Part shown: positions 61,758-64,000 of the stretch, in pieces
How positions within the stretch are numbered: the stretch's first letter is position 1
Layout of the letters: every line of letters starts with the position of its first letter
Assembly: GCF_019448255.1 (NCBI RefSeq)
Contig: NZ_CP080410.1
Coordinates: 2,788,279 to 2,852,278 of the forward strand
From: Qipengyuania flava
GTDB taxonomy: Bacteria > Pseudomonadota > Alphaproteobacteria > Sphingomonadales > Sphingomonadaceae
Direction: 5' to 3'
DNA length: 64,000 nucleotides
The notes under the pieces: generated by a model
What the model was told of the DNA's origin: nothing
The model's database searches: none
What the model saw: only the letters and a program-made list of their open reading frames with translations
Made by a program: the position numbers and the translations under genes

Positions 61758-62149
61758 GCCTGCGCATCGCCGGCTACGCCGCGCTGTTCGACCGCGCCGA
61801 CGGCGCACGCGACACGATCCGCCCCGGAGCCTTTTCGCGCACCTTGTCTGAGCGCCGCGGTCCCTACCCGCTCTACTGGCAGCACCGGCCCGATCAGCGC
61901 ATCGGTTGGGTCGAGACAGCGGGCGAGGACGCCCGCGGCCTCAGGATCATCGCGCAGATCGATAATCCGGATGGCCGCGCGGCGAAGCTGCTGCGCGCGC
62001 GGGCGGTGAACGGCCTGAGCTTCGGCTACCGGGCGCGGCGCTATCGTCACACGCCGCAGGGGCGCGAACTGTCCGAGATCGACTTGTTCGAAGTCAGCGT
62101 CGTCACCCACCCGCTCCAGTCCGAGGCCCGCGTGCATTTCGTGCGCTGA
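61754..62149 (+). CDS. HK97-type prohead protease
   Basis: A 131-residue serine protease that trims capsid and scaffold. GYAALFDRADGARDTIRPGAF, the catalytic His in PLYWQHRPDQRIGWV, and the Ser in VNGLSFGYR with LFEVSVVTHPLQ are visible. The protein is short compared with phage relatives but similar to GTA proteases. The start codon is GTG 61754. Confidence 0.93.
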   Translation: MSLRIAGYAALFDRADGARDTIRPGAFSRTLSERRGPYPLYWQHRPDQRIGWVETAGEDARGLRIIAQIDNPDGRAAKLLRARAVNGLSFGYRARRYRHTPQGRELSEIDLFEVSVVTHPLQSEARVHFVR

Positions 62150-62222
62150 GCCGAGCCCTTCATTCCACCCCTTCCCCCTCGCCGCCTTCCGGGCGGCTTC
62201 TTCATGCCCGCAAGAAAGGTGA

Positions 62223-63371
62223 ATGCCCCTTATGGATACTCCCACGACCCCGACCGACCCGGCCGAAGCGAGCTTCGATATCGTCGCCCGCCAGGACCAG
62301 GCCGATGAAGCCATTTCCGCCCTGCGCAGCGATGTCGACGAGGTGAAGGCCCGCGTCGACAAGATCGGCCGCGCTGCTGCCCGCCCGGCCATCGGCGGCA
62401 CCGACGAGGCCGCGCCCGAAGTCAAAGGCTTCGTCGATGGCTACCTGCGCAGCGGCGCGACGTCTGAAGTCAAGTCGATCAGCGGCGCCGTGCCCGCCGA
62501 TGGCGGCTACGCCGTGCCGCGCCAGATCGATGCGATGATTGCCCGCGAACTGACCGAGATCAGCCCGATCCGCGCCATTTCGCAGGTCGTGCAGACCGGC
62601 AGCGCAGGTTACCGCAAGCTCGTCACCACCGGCGGCACGGCAAGCGGCTGGGTGAGCGAAACCGCCGCGCGGCCGGAAACCGACAGCCCCGAGTTTGCCG
62701 AGATCGCGCCGCCGACCGGCGAGCTCTACGCTAACCCGGCAGCGAGCCAGGCCATGCTGGACGATGCGGGTTTCGACCTTGAAAGCTGGCTGGCGAGCGA
62801 GATTGCGATGGAATTCGCCCGCGCCGAAGGGGCCGCTTTCGTGGGCGGCAACGGCGTCGACCAGCCGATGGGTTTCCTCTCCGCCCCGGTCTCGACTGCC
62901 GAGGACGCCGCCCGCAGTTTCGGCACGCTGCAATATGTCGGTTCGGGCGATGCCGACGGCTTCGATGCCAATCCCGACGCGAAACTGATCGACCTCGTCC
63001 ACACGATGAAGGCCGGACACCGCCAGGGCGCGAGCTTCGTGATGAATTCGGCGACGCTGGCCGAGGTCCGCAAGCTCAAGACCGCTGATGGCGCCTTCCT
63101 GTGGCAGCCCGGCCTTGTCGAAGGCCAGCCGGATCGCCTGCTCGGCTATCCGGTGGTCGAGGCCGAGGACATGCCCGATATCGCGGCAGGCACCTTCCCG
63201 ATCGCCTTCGGCAACTTCCGCCACGGCTATCTGATCGCCGAACGCAGCGCGACGCAGGTGCTGCGTGATCCCTTCACCAACAAGCCCTTCGTCCACTTCT
63301 ACGCGACCAAGCGCGTGGGCGGTCAGGTCCTCGATTCGAACGCGATCAAGTTCCTCAAGATCGAGCTCTGA
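62223..63371 (+). CDS. major capsid protein, HK97 fold (GTA gp5-like)
   Basis: A 382-residue capsid protein. Residues 1-75 form a helical delta/scaffold part (AISALRSDVDEVKARVDKIGRA) likely removed by the protease. The HK97 core starts near SGAVPADGGYAVPRQIDAMIAREL and includes VTTGGTASGWVSETAARPETDSPEFAEI, the E-loop region, GAAFVGGNGVDQPMGFL and IAFGNFRHGYLIAERSATQVLRDPFTNKPFVHFYATKRVGG. The pattern is typical of RcGTA-like capsids. ATG 62223 has AAAGGTGA upstream. Confidence 0.95.
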   Translation: MPLMDTPTTPTDPAEASFDIVARQDQADEAISALRSDVDEVKARVDKIGRAAARPAIGGTDEAAPEVKGFVDGYLRSGATSEVKSISGAVPADGGYAVPRQIDAMIARELTEISPIRAISQVVQTGSAGYRKLVTTGGTASGWVSETAARPETDSPEFAEIAPPTGELYANPAASQAMLDDAGFDLESWLASEIAMEFARAEGAAFVGGNGVDQPMGFLSAPVSTAEDAARSFGTLQYVGSGDADGFDANPDAKLIDLVHTMKAGHRQGASFVMNSATLAEVRKLKTADGAFLWQPGLVEGQPDRLLGYPVVEAEDMPDIAAGTFPIAFGNFRHGYLIAERSATQVLRDPFTNKPFVHFYATKRVGGQVLDSNAIKFLKIEL

Positions 63372-63442
63372 TCGTCCGTGCCCGCGCCGTGACCCCTTCG
63401 GCGCGGGCACACCCTTTTCTCTGACAATCGGGACGACACCAC

Positions 63443-63733
63443 ATGGACCCTGACCTGTCCGGCCAGCCGCTCGACGAACTCAAGCAATGGCTGGCCATCA
63501 CCACCAATGGCGAGGATGCGCTGCTGCTCCGCCTGCTCCTTGCAGGCTGGCAGATTTGCCAGCGTTTCACCGGCCATTCTGCGCTGGCCTGGGCCGAGCT
63601 CGACACCGCCCTGCGCCAAGGCATCATCCGCTTTGCCGCGCACCAGTATCGCGAGCGCGACGAGGGTGCGGCCGATCACCTGCCGGCCTCGGTCGCAGCG
63701 CTCTGGCGCCCCTATCGCACGGTGCGGCTGTGA
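63443..63733 (+). CDS. head-tail connector (gp6-like)
   Basis: A 96-residue helical protein (LDELKQWLAITTNGEDALLLRLLLAGWQICQRFTG ... ALRQGIIRFAAHQYRERD ... LPASVAALWRPYRTVRL) with the pattern of gp6-type adaptors that sit on the portal. Its stop overlaps the next start (GTGA). Confidence 0.88.
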   Translation: MDPDLSGQPLDELKQWLAITTNGEDALLLRLLLAGWQICQRFTGHSALAWAELDTALRQGIIRFAAHQYRERDEGAADHLPASVAALWRPYRTVRL

Positions 63734-63885
63734 GCTTCGCCGCACTGGCCGAGCGCCTCACCCGACGGGCCGCAACGCTTGCCAAAGCGCAGGGCGAAAC
63801 CCGCCTGCGCGCCCGGCAGCGCGATGGCGGGCAGTGGCGCCGCGCAGGGCTGTTGTGGCCGCTGTTTGCAGGAGGGACCGACTAG
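63730..63885 (+). CDS. very small basic ORF at the head-closure (gp7) position
   Basis: A 51-residue, strongly basic protein (RLTRRAATLAKAQGETRLRARQRDGGQWRRAG) starting with GTG in the GTGA overlap with gp6. In GTAs and phages this place is held by a head-closure protein of about 100 residues. It ends directly before the ATG of the next gene. Too short for a clear family; a reduced head-closure protein is inference. Confidence 0.6.
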   Translation: MSFAALAERLTRRAATLAKAQGETRLRARQRDGGQWRRAGLLWPLFAGGTD

Positions 63886-64000
63886 ATGGAAACCGCCCTG
63901 CGCACCGCGCTTGCCAGCTGGCTGCGCGCCGACCCGATCCTTTCCGACCTGGTGAACGCCATCGCGGAAGAAGGCCCGGTCGCTGCCAGCCCGCCCCACA
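63886..64000 (+). CDS. DUF3168/gp8-like tail-terminator protein, 5' part
   Basis: The window ends 38 codons into this gene. The visible N-terminus METALRTALASWLRADPILSDLVN resembles DUF3168 proteins, which close the tail tube in GTA and phage clusters. It starts immediately after the preceding stop, with GGAGGGA upstream. Confidence 0.75.
   Translation, partial: METALRTALASWLRADPILSDLVNAIAEEGPVAASPPH

Overview
The window is GC-rich, gene-dense DNA from an alphaproteobacterium, most likely order Sphingomonadales and family Erythrobacteraceae. This placement rests on an acyl carrier protein/serine palmitoyltransferase pair for sphingolipid synthesis, CtrA and DivK cell-cycle regulators, a single-cysteine DksA, the order hisS-prfA-prmC-DUF4167, a CDC48-type AAA ATPase, and the start of a gene transfer agent (GTA)-like head gene cluster. 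Nearly every base lies in or next to a gene; many neighbours share ATGA, GTGA or TGATG stop-start overlaps. No rRNA, tRNA, CRISPR array or insertion sequence was seen.

Layout. 1-4005 (+): the C-terminal part of polA, an HWE-type sensor kinase and an MscS channel. 4012-6339 (-): the CDC48/VAT-like ATPase. 6340-6745: a long intergenic gap holding a well-formed small RNA candidate on the minus strand. 6746-10495 (+): an NTF2-like protein, an e(P4)-type acid phosphatase lipoprotein, a nitronate monooxygenase-like enzyme and a CoA transferase. 10529-18677 (-): a DUF418 membrane protein, metK, lnt, a DUF4167 protein, prmC, prfA and hisS. 18942-22647: ppa (+), then a BON-MscS channel, pmbA and a small membrane protein (-). 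22866-25979 (+): lptB, rpoN and ctrA. 26063-30764: a third MscS-family channel, a TauE/SafE permease, trmB, an SDR and a class V aminotransferase-like enzyme. 30757-36589: maeB (-), mutS and two small membrane proteins (+). 36586-40543: a stress-type hydrophilic protein, 3-hydroxybutyryl-CoA dehydrogenase, cobalamin adenosyltransferase, a HIG1-like protein and gluQRS (-), then an HNH nuclease (+).

40545-45635 (-) holds the kynurenine genes kynA-kynB-kynU with an uncharacterised coupled gene, preceded by a DUF4112 gene and a solute-binding lipoprotein. 45684-53349 holds PilZ and DksA proteins, a Sel1-like protein with a CtrA-type box, a coupled HAD-Rid-GDPD-GNAT series, divK, a DUF5706 (PycTM-like) protein and the acp-spt pair. 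53398-57589 holds a fatty acid hydroxylase family protein, a Crp-family regulator and a sulfide/persulfide module (persulfide dioxygenase-like enzyme, SqrR/BigR-like repressor, rhodanese-DUF2892, TauE). After a VTT/YqaA-type protein, 58489 to the window end carries terminase, portal, protease, capsid and connector genes of a GTA-like cluster.

The most notable non-coding structure is a family of large intergenic palindromes at three loci (about 18.7, 37.1 and 51.0 kb) with 21-35 bp arms, a 14-15 bp loop and flanking small hairpins whose loop is always ATCC/GGAT. Other signals are a 16 bp palindrome in front of metK that overlaps the lnt stop codon, an EcfG-type general stress promoter before the 36.9 kb gene, and TTAA pairs with identical 16 bp spacing upstream of ctrA and of a Sel1-like gene.
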